A stretch of DNA of 64,000 nt from Dolomedes plantarius (GCA_907164885.2 OU015494.1:93501-157500); one strand, 5' to 3'; shown: positions 23,378-36,137, counted from the stretch's first letter. Notes: generated by a model from the letters alone, not told the origin. Translations and numbers: made by a program.

Positions 23378-25547
23378 TATTGGGAGATTTTCCGAAACAG
23401 ACATTAAAGTAGCTGTTGGACTAGTGATAGACAAAGGCTACAGTGTACGTGGAGCTGCAAGTGCAAAAGGACTTGCATTTCAAACTGTTAGTCGTTATGT
23501 GAAAAAGTTCAAAAATGATTCATCAGCACGAATGTTCCCAAATTACAAAGCAAATCAAATTTATTGTCCTGATGTTGAAAATTCATTATGTGATTATTTG
23601 ATCACCTGCTCCAAAATGTTTTATGGCCTAACTATAAAAGATTGCAGACTATTAGCATATGAAATAGCAGTGAAAAATCATTTGTGTCTTCCTGAAACAT
23701 GGAAACATAACAAAATGACATCTCTAGAGTGGATGAAACATTTTCGCAAGAGGTTTCCAGTTTTATCTCTACGGACACCAGAGGGATGTTCATTGTCTCG
23801 AATTACTGCCTTCAACAAGTTCAACGTATCATCTTTCTTTGAAAAACTTAAAGAAGTGCATTCACGTAATCCAAATTTTTCAAGTGGGCACCGTGTTTTC
23901 AATTTAGATGAAACTGGAACTGTAACAGTTCAAAAATCTCATAAAGTTCTCGCTGGAAAAGGAACGAAGCAGCAAAGCAACCAGTGCAGAAAGGGGCACT
24001 CTTGTAACCACGTGTTGCATTGTAAATGCTCTAGGTCAGTGCATTCCTCCAGTGATGGTTTTTCCTAGAGTCCATTTCAAAGAGCATATATCAGGTTCTC
24101 CGAATGGGACTTTAGGATTATCAACAAAAGTTGGTTGGATGAATTCTGAGTGCTTCCTTCATGCTATTCGTCACTTTATTATACACAGTGCAAGCTCAAA
24201 AGACAATCCATCCCTACTCATTATGGACAACCACGAAAGTCATCTGTCCATTGAAGCGATTAATCTGTGTAAGGAAAATGGTATAACTATACTGACGGTG
24301 CCACCATATTGCACTCACAAGTTGCAGCCATTAGATGTGTCACTAATGAAACCATTCCATACTTTTTATGATTATGCTGTTGACTCTTGGATGATGTCAC
24401 ATCCTGGTGAGACTTTCTCAATTTATAATGTTGCATCCTGTGTTCGAATTGCATACCCACGAGCAATGACACCAGTTAATACAGCAGCAGGTTTTAGAAA
24501 AATTGGTATTTACCCATTTGACCGGCACGTTTTCACTGAGGAGGATTTTCTCCCTAGTGTTATCACAGACAGATCTTTTCATTCATCAGAATAATCACAT
24601 CTTCCTAGCTGCGAGGTTTTAAGGATAAATGAAATCATTCCATCCTCATCAAATGCTACATCACACGATGACACTTCAAGCCAGCTTACCGATCCAGAAT
24701 CTCCCAAGTTATTCAATCTCAGTCCTGAACAGATACGCGGGCATCCAAAAGCAAAACCAAGAAAACAAACCAATGCTAGACGTGGTCGAAAAATGAAAAC
24801 TATGATCGCAACAGATACTCCAGAAAAGAATGCTATGGAAGAAAAAAGAACCAAAAGTAACCACAGTTAGCAAGAGATTATATAAGAAAAGAGAAGAAGA
24901 TTCTGAAAGCGATGTGGATGACCTGGATTATGACCTGGATTATGTTTTAGACGACTCATCAGATGGAGACTTCTACAGTTCAGATGAAGACCAAGCTCTT
25001 TTAGTTCCAGTTGGAGACGACAAGAAGCCCGAGAAAGATGATTTTGTTCTTGTAGAGTTTACAGCAAAACAAAAAATATTCTATGTTGGGAAGGTTAATA
25101 ACATTAATGCTTCAAATGAATATGAAATTACATTTATGCGCCGCAGTGTAAAATTATCAGGAATTTTTGTATTTCCTCCTGTACAAGATATCAGTACTGT
25201 GTGTCAAGAAGACATTAAATTTATCTTACCAAAGCCAATAAACCATGGCAAAACCAAACGGTAACAATCATTCATATCTTTTCAGGTTAATTTAGATTCG
25301 TTCAATGTTTGCTGGTTCAATAAATGTGTGTCTTACTGTTCCCACTTATTGGTGGAACAGTGAGACAAAATTGCATTTCGTTTTAATTTTTTTCTTTTGT
25401 GTGAATTCGTAGTTTCTTCTAGATCCATTTTTATAATACCTATTACAGTAACACATATTGTAACATTTGAAAGAAATTGATTTCTATGTTTTCTAATAAT
25501 AAAAAGTGAAATTGAATTTTTGTGTCTCACTGTACCCACTCTTCCCC

Positions 25548-26640
25548 TACATGAAATGGTGAAAATACCGTTTCATTACAATTTATTGCTGAAGAAATTC
25601 ATCAAATTTCAAAATATTATGAATAAAAGTATTCATAGAATTATGATTAAGAACAAGCATATAATGAAAAACTTTGACAAAGTGAATAAAAAAATAACAT
25701 TTCAAATGTTTTTCTTCACTGCAATGTATTTAGTTTGCCATTGTATTATCATTTCAATTTGAGAACTCATTAAATAAAATAAAACATTTATTACAACTCT
25801 CTTCATAATTATTTTTCACGTCAAATATGCTGAAAATTTACATATAAATTTATGTAATAATCAAAACAACCATTAATGGAATATTTTCATAATGCAGAAA
25901 TGAAGCAGAAACAATGCTAAATTTTGATTGAGTCGTCCAGGGCGAGAGAACTATCCTATTGCTATTCAATTTGAGCAGTAACATATTTTACTGCTTTAGG
26001 AAAATCTAACATTACAGATATAACAGTGAAAAATATCTTTAAGTACTTTTTAGTATCATGAAATCCGCATTCAATTAATTAATTAATACTTTGTAAAAGA
26101 AAGCATGTCACAATGCATATTGATATCGAAAATCATAAGGATACTCCGGTAAAAATAATTTAACTGTGTTTGTAGATAGTTTGAATGCAGCAAACTGGGC
26201 ATCAAGGAGTAGCGTGGTAAATACTGAGATTGACATTAATCATTGGAACAGTCTAAATATTTTACCGAAAGCTTGACAGATTTCCAGTTTTACAACAAAA
26301 GAATAGTTCTCGCTTATCCATTATTAGCTTTAATATAAAAGTTTGTGACTGCTGATGAATATTTTAATTACTACGTTGTTATTTCGATAATACATAAAGT
26401 ACTGCTCGGCACAACACTGTTTGACTGTTAGGCCTAATTTTCCTACTCGACGTAAACTGAAATCCGACATGTCAACAGTGACGAGAGCAATAGCAAGCGA
26501 ATTTTGATTGGGGTAAAATAAATTTACCATGTGACTATCAAAAGGGTCTATACGACTTCATCGTGAGACCGATCAAAGAGGAGCTTGCTAGATGAAAATG
26601 AGAGCAACTTATCCCATCAACATAGCGTAGCGTGCTTCTG
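25548..26640. other. Noncoding stretch, nothing recognised
   Basis: AT-rich; the 80-codon frame at 25520-25762 overlaps the transposon end and has no motif. Confidence 0.4.
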
Positions 26641-26674
26641 ACTTATTATTATTTTTTTGTGGGGGGGGGGGTAC

Positions 26675-26740
26675 GAATTGAATTCAGTTAAGGGCCTCCT
26701 CAGCGCATTGACTGCCGGACAGTCCTTAAAATATGAAATA
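26675..26740 (-). repeat. Fragment of a repeat also at 34.7 and 35.9 kb, target of Tigger
   Basis: Read on the minus strand, ATTTTAAGGACTGTCCGGCA and the following GTCAATGCGCTGAGGAGG match 34725-34783 and 35870-35915. The left side is bordered by a G run. Confidence 0.85.
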
Positions 26741-26942
26741 CAGTTGGCTCTCTGTTTAACAACTTTCAAGGGACCGTGAAAAATCGTCCTTAAGTAGAGA
26801 TCGCCCTTAAACAGAATTTGTGAAAAAAATAACATTTTCCTTCACACTATACAGGCTTAGGATTGTCAATATATTTTTTAATATATTGGTGTGTTTCAAA
26901 ATGTTACTTTTATCATTATTATTTTATTTACAAAAAGCTATT

Positions 26943-28424
26943 TTAAATTTCATTGAAAAAAGAGTACAAACAATACAATAAATTAGGTTTTAAAAAGGTC
27001 AAAAGTATTGATTGCTTCATTTTTCGCCTTGTTTTTCTTATTCTCTTTCCCAAATTTTCTAAAATGTTAAATGTGTCACTTTCCATATTCGATGTAATAT
27101 AACGTCGGAGAACATCTAGAGCAGAAGTTGCATCTGTGTAAGACGGTGGCAGTGTCTCGTTTTCCGTGTTTTCAACTTCACCTTCTTCGTCTGACACTAT
27201 GTTTTCGTTTACTAAATCTTCATAAATTTGTTTTACATTTCCGTAATCTGCTGTTAAAACAGATTAATAACAATTGTAGAAATCTTGAATTGAAACATCC
27301 TCATCTTTAACAAGACTTCTCCATTCTTCAGGGGTAATGTCATTTTCGTTGATTACTACATCCGTACTTTGCACTTCTTTGTGAATTCCAGTAATGCGAA
27401 AGCAGTATTTTATTGGGGATGAAGAAACTTCTTTCCATGCTGATGTTATCCTGTGCATTGCTTCCAAGATCGCAAATTTTCTAATTTTCATACTTTCAGC
27501 CGAATTGTTTATTAATTTCTTATTTAAAGACTTTCTGTAGTATGCTTTCACACTGCGAATGATACCCAGGTCTAATAGCTGTAACTTGCTAGTGCAATTA
27601 GCTGGTAAGAAATGAACAGTCAAATTTGTAAGTCCAGGGATATTTGGAGTATGTGCAGTGCAACGGTCGATTAAAAGTAAAACTTTTCTCTTTTCTTGAT
27701 GCATTTTTCCATAAAATTTTCTAAAAATCCAGTCAATAAAAATTTGTGATGTCATCCACGCTTTATTGTTATTCCGGTACTTACAAGGTTTCCTGGTGAT
27801 ATTCTTAAAACACCTTTGTTGCTTTCAGGGACGTAGCTAGACATTTATGGGCCCCCTGAAATATTACGACTTCATTTTTTTATCCCCTGTCTTGGGATTC
27901 CGGGGCATTGGAAAGGTTCCCCAGCCTAGTTACGCCCCTGGTTGCTTTGATTTGCTTTTAACTAGTGGTAGAAGTTTCTGAGATCCAACCGAATTAGTGC
28001 ACGGTAAAACAGTCAATAGTTCCTTCCTCTGTTTTCTACCAAAGCACTTTTCGCCCATATACGTTAGTTTTATTAGGCACCATATTGTAGAATAGGCCCG
28101 TCTCATCAGCACTGAATATGTTCTTCTTATCATATCCATCTAATATCCCCTTCAACACTATTTTCCGTTCTTCCACTATTTTTTCATCTATGGAGCTACT
28201 TTCACCAGATATGCTTTTAAATGCAAGCCCATATCTTTCTTTGAACTATGCTAGCCAACCAGCCGAATCCTGAAAATTTTGCATTCCAAACTTTTCTGCC
28301 AGAACAATAGCATTTTTTAAAATTATCACTTTGGAAATTGGAATGTTGGATGCTCTTGCTTCATGAAACCATTGCAGGACTGCCTTATCAAACTCTTCTG
28401 ACCGGCGACATTAAATTTTCTGCC
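26943..28424 (-). pseudogene. Tigger transposase (CENP-B/DDE_1 type), broken
   Basis: Read from right to left: part of the CENP-B-type helix-turn-helix (28424-28270, FDKAVLQWFHEARASNIPIS), the catalytic domain with NIFSADETGLFYNM (near 28105), KELLTVLPCTNSVGSQKLLPL, then after the hAT MITE VLLLIDRCTAHTPNIPG (Asp kept, the usual following Asn is Arg) and LQLLDLGIIRSVKAYYRK (third Asp), and a C-terminal tail containing ALDVLRRYIT and KQSILLTFLK. At least three stops or frameshifts occur. The N-terminal third is missing beyond 28428. Confidence 0.9.
27826..27940. mobile_element. hAT-type MITE, 115 bp
   Basis: Ends CAGGGACGTAGCTAG and, inverted, CAGGGGCGTAACTAG. GTTGCTTT stands on both sides (27818-27825 and 27941-27948), a perfect 8-bp target duplication as made by hAT transposases. 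It interrupts the Tigger transposase and codes for nothing. Confidence 0.95.
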
Positions 28425-28427
28425 GTT

Positions 28428-28642
28428 TGTATTTGAATCCTGTTAAGATAATAACTGAATCAGAGGCCGATAGTAAATATAAAGTAAGTTTAATTGGGGA
28501 AGCACAACACAGTACTACATCGTTACATGCTCACATGTCAACTAACTACCCTGTTGCCAAAACGCATGCTATAAGAAAGGATACAAAATCAGTTACAGTT
28601 ACATCGAAATATACACTAAGGAAAATGTGATTACTTACAACA
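28428..28642 (-). repeat. 3' LTR of the copia element (215 bp)
   Basis: On the minus strand it starts TGTTGTAAGTAATC and ends CAAATACA. The preceding bases GGGAGGG form a polypurine tract that also encodes the last residues of pol, whose stop codon falls inside the LTR. No 5' LTR is in the window, so the limits rest on the tract and TG...CA termini. Confidence 0.65.
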
Positions 28643-31455
28643 CCCTCCCTAAATCACACATTACTTTACGTTGATATCTTAGATCAGACAGTCTGGGTTT
28701 TGGAAAACATTTTGTAAATAAATCAGCTAACTGATGTTCTGTAGCTACATACACAAGATTTATATTGTACAATTTTATAACATCCCTAACATATTTTAAA
28801 TTAATGTCTAAGTGCTTTAATCTAGCACAGTTGTTTTCATTTAGTATGGCCTTAATGGCCGACTGATTATCCTCAAAAATCGAAATATAAATATTTTCAC
28901 ACTCTAAAATTCCCTTAATTACATTGTAAAGAACAATTAGATCCGGAACAGCTTTTGCTAAAGCCAAGATTTCTGCCTCAGTAGAGGACAGGGCAATGGA
29001 TATTTGTTTCTTTACACACCAAATAACAGGACAATTATTAAAGAAAATAATATAACCAGAAAATTTCTATCATGTGCATTAGACCCCCAATCTGCATCAA
29101 CATAAACATTAATCATAATATTGTCACTATTAGTTTTACAAAACAACAATTTGAGTTCAGATGTCCCTTTTAGATAGCGAAGTATTCTTTTCAGTTCAGC
29201 CCAAGCACTATCAGTTGGCTGCTCTTGAACTTGACTCAGGCAGTTGACAGAATACAGAATATCAGGACGGGTCGTCATAGACAAGTAAAGCAGAGCCCTG
29301 CAAGTTCACGGTAGGGACCATTAAATCTTTCACCAAGCATAAAACTTGAGGAAGTTGACTTAGGCACAACAGGAGTATCTGATGGCTTACACTCTGCCAT
29401 TTTGAACTTATTTAAAATCTTCTCAACATAAGCCTTTTGGCTTAAAGAAAGTTGATCGTGGGAATATTCCAAACATATTCCTAGGAATTCATCGGTAATT
29501 TCAGCTTTGAACATCTCAAATTCCTTTCTAAGTAATTGAATCACAACTCTTACCTCTGAATCATCCGAACCAGCAATCAATAGGTCATCAACGTACAAAA
29601 CAATCAAAATTTCATTCTGTTCGGATCTTCTTACAAAAACACATGCTTCACTATTTAGCTGCTGGAAGTTCAGGTGAAGTATGAAGTCAGTGAAGCGTTT
29701 GTACCATTGTCTGGGTGCATGTTTGAGACCATAGAGACTTTTAAGCAGCTTGCATACACGACCACTATTATCGTCATAGCCCATGGGTTGCTCCATGAAG
29801 ATTATATCCTGCAGTTCGCCATTCAAAAAAGCAGTTTTAACATCTAATGCATAAATTTTGAGACCTTTTTGGAGAATGATGGCAAGTACAAGTCTAAGCG
29901 AAGAGATACTGATGACAGGAGCATAGGTCTCAAAGTAATCAATTCCTGGCTTCTGTTCGAAACCACGAGCAACCAGCCTAGCTTTATAAATATCATTTCT
30001 TTTGATGCGCAACACCCATTTACAGGACACTAGCTTTACATCTTTAGGCAGTTCAACCAACTTCCATACTTTGTTTTTATTTAGAGACTCTATTTCTTCA
30101 TCCATAGCTTTCCTCCATGGGACTTTCTCTTCTTTGGGCCATTTTCCACATCCTCAAATGATATAGAGTCAACATTTGTCACATTGGCTTCATATACAAA
30201 ATAGTCATCCAGTCTGGCAGGAAGTTTAACATTTCTTCTCGGTCTGACATTTTCTTCAGGACTCGTATATTTCACATCACTTGAATCAGGAATTGCTTTT
30301 TCATTGGCAAGATTTTCAACTTCTATGGAATCATATTGAATCATATTTGTTATACAATTCTTCTGTTCATTAAATTTAACATTGCGAGAAACCACAACCT
30401 GTTTTGTGGCAGGGTCTAGCAGACGATAACCCATAGTAGAGTATCCTATAAATGTCATCTTTCTCGATTTAGGATCCAGCTTCTTTCTTAAATTATCAGG
30501 AAACCTCATATATGCATCACAACCAAACACTTTGATAATATTTAGATCAGGTGGCTTACCATACTTGAGCTCAAAGGGCACTTTTCCAACAGTCTGATTT
30601 GGAATTCGGTTCTTAAGATATGCAGCCGTTTGCACAGTATAGCCACAACAAGTTTTAGGCAACTTTGATTCATATATCAGAGATCTAGCCTTCTCTAAGA
30701 GATATCTGTTTGCACTCTCAGCGACACCATTTAGAGGTGCTGAATATGGTGGAGATGGATCTATCAGAATGCCATTTTTCTTGCAGTGGCGGGCTAGTTC
30801 ACCTGACACATACTCTTTGGCATTGTCACACCTAATTTTATAGAGTCCAGGATTTTGTTTGATGAATAGTTTAAAAACCTCAACAATATCACTTTTGTGT
30901 TTTAAAAGATGTACTTCACAAAACCTTGAATAATCATCTATGATTGTAACAAAGTACCTTTCACCCTCTCTAGTGGGAGAATCAATAGGACCACAGATGT
31001 CACTGTGAACCATTCTCATTGGCATATCTTCTCGGTTTCTAGGATTCTTGCTCACTGGAGTATTAGAATGTTTTGCAGTGACACACTCTTTCACAAAAAC
31101 TTGATATGGATTCAGATATTGGCAAGCCCATTTCCTTTAGAATTTTGTTAGATGGGTGCCCCATACGCCTATTCCACAGTTCTGCATTGTTATTCACAAT
31201 ATATACAGTCGAAGCTTTAACGGGTTTCAATTCGCTTATATACTGCCCTTTGTTATTCAACCAAGCGAGTTCAAGCTTCTCATTACATTTCTCAATGACA
31301 GCTATGTCATTCTTAAAAATCACACTGTAACCTACTTTTTGAATGTTCTTGACAGAAATTAATTGACCATTCAGTTCAGGTACATACAACACATCTTTTA
31401 GAATTATTTTCCTAACATGTAATGTTCCAGGCATGAAGCTACAGAAGGAGCGCAA
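28635..31455 (-). pseudogene. Ty1/copia pol: integrase, reverse transcriptase, RNase H; 5' truncated
   Basis: Order on the minus strand is gag-pre-integrase (31455-31063, LWNRRMGHPSNKIL), integrase (31094-30090), reverse transcriptase (30105-29275) and RNase H (29284-28635), the copia order. Integrase shows VHSDICGPID, RCDNAKEYV and GVAESANRYL; 35 residues separate the second Asp and the Glu. Reverse transcriptase shows TAFLNGEL and the copia-type YVDDLLIAGSD. RNase H shows YVDADWGS, SIFEDNQSAI and the closing HQLADLFTKCFP. Breaks lie near 31090, 30100, 29280 and 28990. Gag, protease and the 5' LTR are missing; sequence changes character at about 31456. Confidence 0.92.
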
Positions 31456-31607
31456 GCTTCAATGGGGAATTCCTCGAAAAATGGACCGATTATTGTCGCT
31501 AACCGGCAGATGGTGCGACATGTTCTACTGGTTCGCATTTTTCATTGAGTTATATGGAAACTTGTTTTAAAAAATTGTTTTACAAATTTTTAAATTTATT
31601 CTTTGCG

Positions 31608-31680
31608 CAGATATGCCAACATGTTTTGCACCTGGTTGTTCCAGTGGCTATCGATCAGCCATAAAAAGGAACAAAGAAAC
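31608..31680 (+). pseudogene. THAP-type zinc-finger start, single exon-like fragment
   Basis: After an acceptor-like TTCTTTGCGCAG an ATG opens MPTCFAPGCSSGYRSAIK, the signature N-terminus of a THAP domain (a C2CH DNA-binding fold, found in P-element-like transposases and host regulators). Only the first two zinc ligands are present; sequence then passes in frame into LINE-derived sequence. It may be the first coding exon of a THAP gene or of a THAP-carrying transposon into which a LINE fell. Confidence 0.6.
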
Positions 31681-33009
31681 TGGACAGAGAAATAATACCA
31701 TGCTCAACAACCTCCCCTACAAATATATATTTAAAATTACTATTGCTATCATCTCCATCATTATATTTGAGCATTTCCCCCATAGTTGGAAAAATTCTAT
31801 TATTGTCCCTATTCAAAAACCTAACAAACCCAGCAATTCCCCTAGCAGCTACAGGCCCATTAGTCTTCTAAATTCAATAAGTATATTAGCTGAAAAATTC
31901 ATAGTTAAATAGATTAATGATCACCTTCAAGAAAATAACATTCTCATCCCTTATCAATTTGGCTTTAGAAAATCCCTCTCTGCCCCTCACCAAGTTTATC
32001 GGCTAACAGAACATCTTACACATGCTAGGAAAAATAAGCAATCCACTGCAGCTCTGTTCCTAGACATTTCCTTAGCCTTCGATAAAGTCTGGATCGATGA
32101 ACTCATCCACAAACTAATTAACTATAATTTCCCCCCCAAAATCACCAGGATTCTCATTTCTTACCTAAAAAATAGAAATTTTCAGGTCAAAATTAATGGT
32201 CAGCTTTCTAGCAAATTTAATATCTATAGACACAAGGCCTGCCACAAGGTAGCGTCCTCGCCCCCATTCTTTTTAATTTATTTGTTAATGATTTTCCAAT
32301 TCACTCTAATGTTAACTTAGCAATCTTTGCGGACGACACATCCGTTTATTCTTCTTGTAGAAATTTTAAATATGCGGTCAAGAACATTAATAAGTACATG
32401 ACTGTCATCCAGCAGTGGCTCGACAAATGAAGAATCAAAATTAACAATGAAAAATGTTTTGCAGTTATGTTCACTTCAAAGCGTAAAAAATTCTTCCTAA
32501 ATCATCAAATTAAAATCGGAAACACAAATCTCCCCTGGTCTGAAACTGTAAAATATCTTGGCATTGTTCTCGATAAAAATATCACTTTTAAACATCACAT
32601 CACACACGTTAGGAACAAGTTTCGAGCAGCTCGCAGACTAATATATCCCTTAATTGCTCGGAACAGCAAATTAAGCATACAAAATAAATTGCTCATGTAT
32701 AAATCGTTTCTTCGTCCTATACTAACTTATGGTGGGCCAGCATGGTTATACTGTGCTGAAATGCATATTAAAAAACTAGCTTCTCAGCAGAGCAGCACGA
32801 TCAGAGAAATAATAAATGCCCCTTGGTACTTCCGTAATGTTGACATCTACAATGAAATTGGTCTCCCCACTCTTAAAAAACACCTTCAAAATCTAGCCAT
32901 TAACTTTCACTACAATATCGATAATGATTTACTTAAAGATTTAGCAAATTATGATCATGCTGACCCCTCTAACAGGAAACGGCCTAGAGACATCCTGTCA
33001 TTTTCTTAA
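31681..33009 (+). pseudogene. Jockey-like LINE reverse transcriptase, 5' truncated
   Basis: The frame shows FPHSWKNSIIVPIQKPNKP, SYRPISLLN, then PYQFGFRKSLSAPHQ, FLDISLAFDKVW (block A Asp), GSVLAPILFNLFVND, and the catalytic FADDTSVYSS near 32331-32360. The C-terminal part (32467-33009) is open and holds KYLGIVLDKNITFKHH and LRPILTYGGPAW, typical of the jockey group. Stops occur near 31909 and 32428 and a frame break near 32240. The endonuclease domain is absent. The stop at 33007-33009 is followed within 25 bp by the Helitron pair; the LINE 3' flank probably continues after 44490. Confidence 0.9.
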
Positions 33010-33033
33010 ATGTTTTGTCCTTCGTCCTTATTA

Positions 33034-33590
33034 TCTTATTAATAAAAGAGAGTGTTTGTGTGTGTGTGTGTGTGTGTATGCGACCCCCAGGCGAATCTGT
33101 GATACTTACAGACGTCAAATGTGGCACACGGGTAGTGCAGACTATGGGAAGGTGCACCTCGAAGCCCGAATTTTAAATTTTATTCTAGAAAATTTTTATT
33201 TTATGTTTTGTGCGATATTTTATGTTTTTTTAACTTCAGATTACGATATCTCGGCAAAAAATGAGCGTAGAATTTTGATCTTTTTACAATCTAAGACTAC
33301 AGACATTTCTCCTTCAAACAAGACCTCATTTGTTTAAAAATAATTTAAAACAGACTAATATTTTCATCAAAATATTAAACTCACTTTTCCGAAAAATTTA
33401 CGCTCATTTGAGCATCTACGGTTGATGCTCTTCGTGTTTTTATGTTACAAAGAAAATATTTACGTCATCTGGAAGATGAAAGCTTTCTGATTCATATGAA
33501 CCTCATTTCAAGTCTCTATCTTAAAATTTCGATTTTTAATTGAATTTTAAAGAACGGTACTTCAACACAAATTTTGCTGCGTGGTTCTTC
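33034..33590 (+). repeat. Helitron 5' terminal region, shared with 41500-42050
   Basis: About 555 bp with a (TG)n stretch near 33056-33080 and the stretch ACTTACAGACGTCAAA. Noncoding; frames such as 32951-33337 are incidental. Confidence 0.9.
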
Positions 33591-34075
33591 AATGCAGAAG
33601 AAGAACGGAAATTCTCCCCTTGGGTTGTAAACAACAATGAGTCATTCATTCATTCACTTGATTCATTCATCGCCCTTAGTGTAAGAAAATTTTAATTACA
33701 GATCTTGAATTGATTAAATCTTCTTCACAGTTAAACAGTTTTTCATTATATTATTTTTTTAATTTCGTTTGTTTACGTTAAAAACGTAAACAAACAGACC
33801 TTTTGATTAAATGTTACATACTTAGAAAGAGCTTCAAAAACTTTTAATTCAAAATTTTTAATCATATTTAAATCATTTCAAGATGTACTGATTTTTTGGG
33901 ATATTTTGCCAGTTAAAAGTGAAAATTCGAATGGGAATCTATTCGCTTTGGGTTGACTGCGTACCATTTTCAAATTTGCAAAACGGCTGCTTGATGTTGA
34001 AACGTAAGTTGAAATTTTTATAAACTATTATTTTTTAATATAATTGTTTTCATTTTTTAATATAATTGTTTTCAA

Positions 34076-35945
34076 GTGTTTGTGTGTGTGTGTGTTTACT
34101 TACGTGTGTTAAAATCATTGCTAAATTCACTATAAGGCTGATTCTCGAACATCGTGATTAAAAAAAGTGAATTTCCATTACTTCAGAACAGAGTTAAAGA
34201 TAAGACTGAGAAACCCAACGCAAATGATTTTAAAATTACATACCTCTCTGTATGCAGAAATGTCTTTTTCATTAAACAAAATTTTATTATTATATTGCTT
34301 GAGAAATGAAAGAAATTTAGAGTTTGAATGTGGTATTTATATTATTTGTTTCATTTGTACAGTTTTAAATGACGTTAATTAATTTCTTATGTTTACAGTA
34401 ATTTAGGTTTTCTTATCGTTTCACATAACTATTTTTCCTTACGTTAATAGAAGTTGAGTTAATATCGGAAATTTGTAGACTACTTTTAAGAAAGTTGGAT
34501 TTTTACGCTTTTTCAAACTGTGAAACTGAAGATTCCGATTATGTCTTTAGTCTTCACATAGTTTTTAACAATAATATGATCCATAACAAAAAGTCGATGC
34601 TATTATTTTTTTTCTCATTTTATTTATATTATATTTATTTTTCTCATCGTATAACTTTTGAATACTACTGAAATATAAATTCTACTGTTATTCAATTAAA
34701 AAAAATCATAATATTTCATATTTTAAGGACTTTCCGGCAGTCAATGCGCTGAGGAGGGCCATAACTGAATTCAATTCGTGCATTGTTTTAATGTGTTTAT
34801 TTTATCAATAATTTTTTTGCATAAATAAGGAAAAATAGTTATGTGAAACGATACGAAGTTTAACAAAGAAATTTTTATTAGAAGAGAGTTAGGAAAACGT
34901 GAAAAAATATAATGTAGGCTAAGGGAGTTGTTCAGCCCAACACAACCCCACTTATTGGTAGTCGCCCCGCAACACTATTCATTGAATGTATCGTAAAAAT
35001 AGTATCACAAGAATATAAGAGTATAAAAATCACATAACAAATGCAAAACTTATAAAATATATCATAAAATCAATAGTGTTATAAAATTGAGTCTCACTAT
35101 AAGATGGAATAGGAATATACAAACAACCAGCTTCATAACAGTCAAAAAATAAAGTCCGATACTGATCAAATCAAACACATGTTAATTGCACAATACCACA
35201 TATAAAGTCGTAAGTTGGAATTTTTATTTGAAACTTTTATTTTTAATATAATTGCATACTATTTAATAAGAAATATAAAATATGATTTCAACAGTTATAT
35301 TAACGAAGTAATAAGTATTTTCATTATTGAAACATACTATTTAATAAGAAATCTATATTAATAAAAGCAAATGTTTGACTGTGTGTTTACTTACGTGTGT
35401 TATAATCATTGCTAAATTCACATGTTATTATTATATTGCTTGAGAAATGAAAGAAATTTTGAGTTTGAATGTCGTATTTATATTATTTGTTTGATTTCTA
35501 CAGTTTTAAATGATGTAAATTAATTTCTTATGTTTACAGTAAGTAATTTATGTTTTCATATCGTTTCACATAACTATTTTTCCTTACGTTAATAGAAGTT
35601 CAGTTAAAAATCAAAAAATTGTAGACAACTTTTAAGAAAGTTGCGTTTTTACGCTTTTTCAAACTGTGAAACTGAAGATTCCAATTATGTCTTTAGTCTT
35701 CGCATAGTTTTAAACAATAATATGATCCATAACAAAAAGTCGATGCCATTATTTTTTTTTCTCATTTTATTTATATTATATTTATTTTTCTCATCGTATA
35801 ACTTTTGAATACTACTGAAATATCAATTCTACTGTTATTCAATTTTAAAAAAATCATAATATTTCATATTTTAAGGACCGTCCGGCAGTCAATGCACTGA
35901 GGAGGGCCATAACTGCATTGTTTTAATGTGTTTATTTTATCAATA
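34076..35945 (+). repeat. Direct duplication inside Helitron unit 1 (34076-34800 and 35370-35945)
   Basis: Both blocks run from GTGTTTACTTACGTGTGTTA to the repeat GGCAGTCAATGC(G/A)CTGAGG. The second lacks about 140 bp present in the first (34140-34280). Between them a short segment at 34836-34852 is the inverse of 34415-34442. Confidence 0.85.
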
Positions 35946-36137
35946 ATTTTTTGTTTTGGTAACTCACTGTTTTTTTCTTTGCAGATTCAACTACCATTGC
36001 CGTTGATTGGTTCTATTATCATTTTCTGTATTTTTGAATTTAATCTCAGTTTCATTTCAGGATCTTTCATTTTATTTGCTTTCATTTTATGCTTAATGTT
36101 TTACAAATTTTTTGTCCTTAGCATTTTTCTTGGAATA

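Larger units (their letters stand above)
22047..25264 (+). pseudogene. Pogo-superfamily transposase (DDE_1 type), interrupted
   Basis: The start at 22047 (MPRKNKSDKL) is cut by the nested mariner and resumes at 23380 with GRFSETDIKVAVGLVIDKGY, a psq-like helix-turn-helix. The catalytic domain shows FNLDETGT (about 23899), LIMDNHESH (about 24219) and KLQPLDVSLMKPF (about 24319), the DDD triad of this superfamily, then a conserved region ending TPVNTAAGFRKIGIYPFD. The C-terminal part (24830-25264) has an acidic stretch followed by a small beta-rich segment beginning DDFVLVEFTAKQK. Breaks: a frameshift near 23970, a TAA at 24592 and another frameshift near 24845. It would bind the terminal repeats and cut and paste the element. 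Confidence 0.9.
21480..25547 (+). mobile_element. Pogo-like DNA transposon with nested DD41D mariner
   Basis: The ends are perfect 25-bp inverted repeats (21480-21504 and 25523-25547, starting GGGGAAGAGTGGGTACAGTG) and both are flanked by TA, the Tc1/mariner-pogo target. The subterminal motif GAACAGTGAGACAA occurs at about 21511 and again near 25356, likely transposase contact sites. Removing the nested element leaves about 2.77 kb. The perfect terminal repeats contrast with the broken transposase, so end sequence has been kept or the copy is only moderately old. Confidence 0.93.
26741..28427 (-). mobile_element. Tigger element, 3' end preserved, 5' end lost
   Basis: The element ends at 26741 with CAGTTGGCTCTCTGTTTAAC, the pogo/Tigger terminal signature as I remember it, next to TA. 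Copies of the flanking repeat at 34.7 and 35.9 kb show the uninterrupted TATTTCATATTTT site. At the other side it is cut at 28428 by a copia LTR, and no matching right terminal repeat was found. Confidence 0.85.

Noticed and set aside
26943..31600. Recovery of the missing Tigger N-terminus beyond the copia element
   Set aside because: Sequence at 31456-31607 on the minus strand shows no Tigger similarity and no matching terminal repeat was seen.
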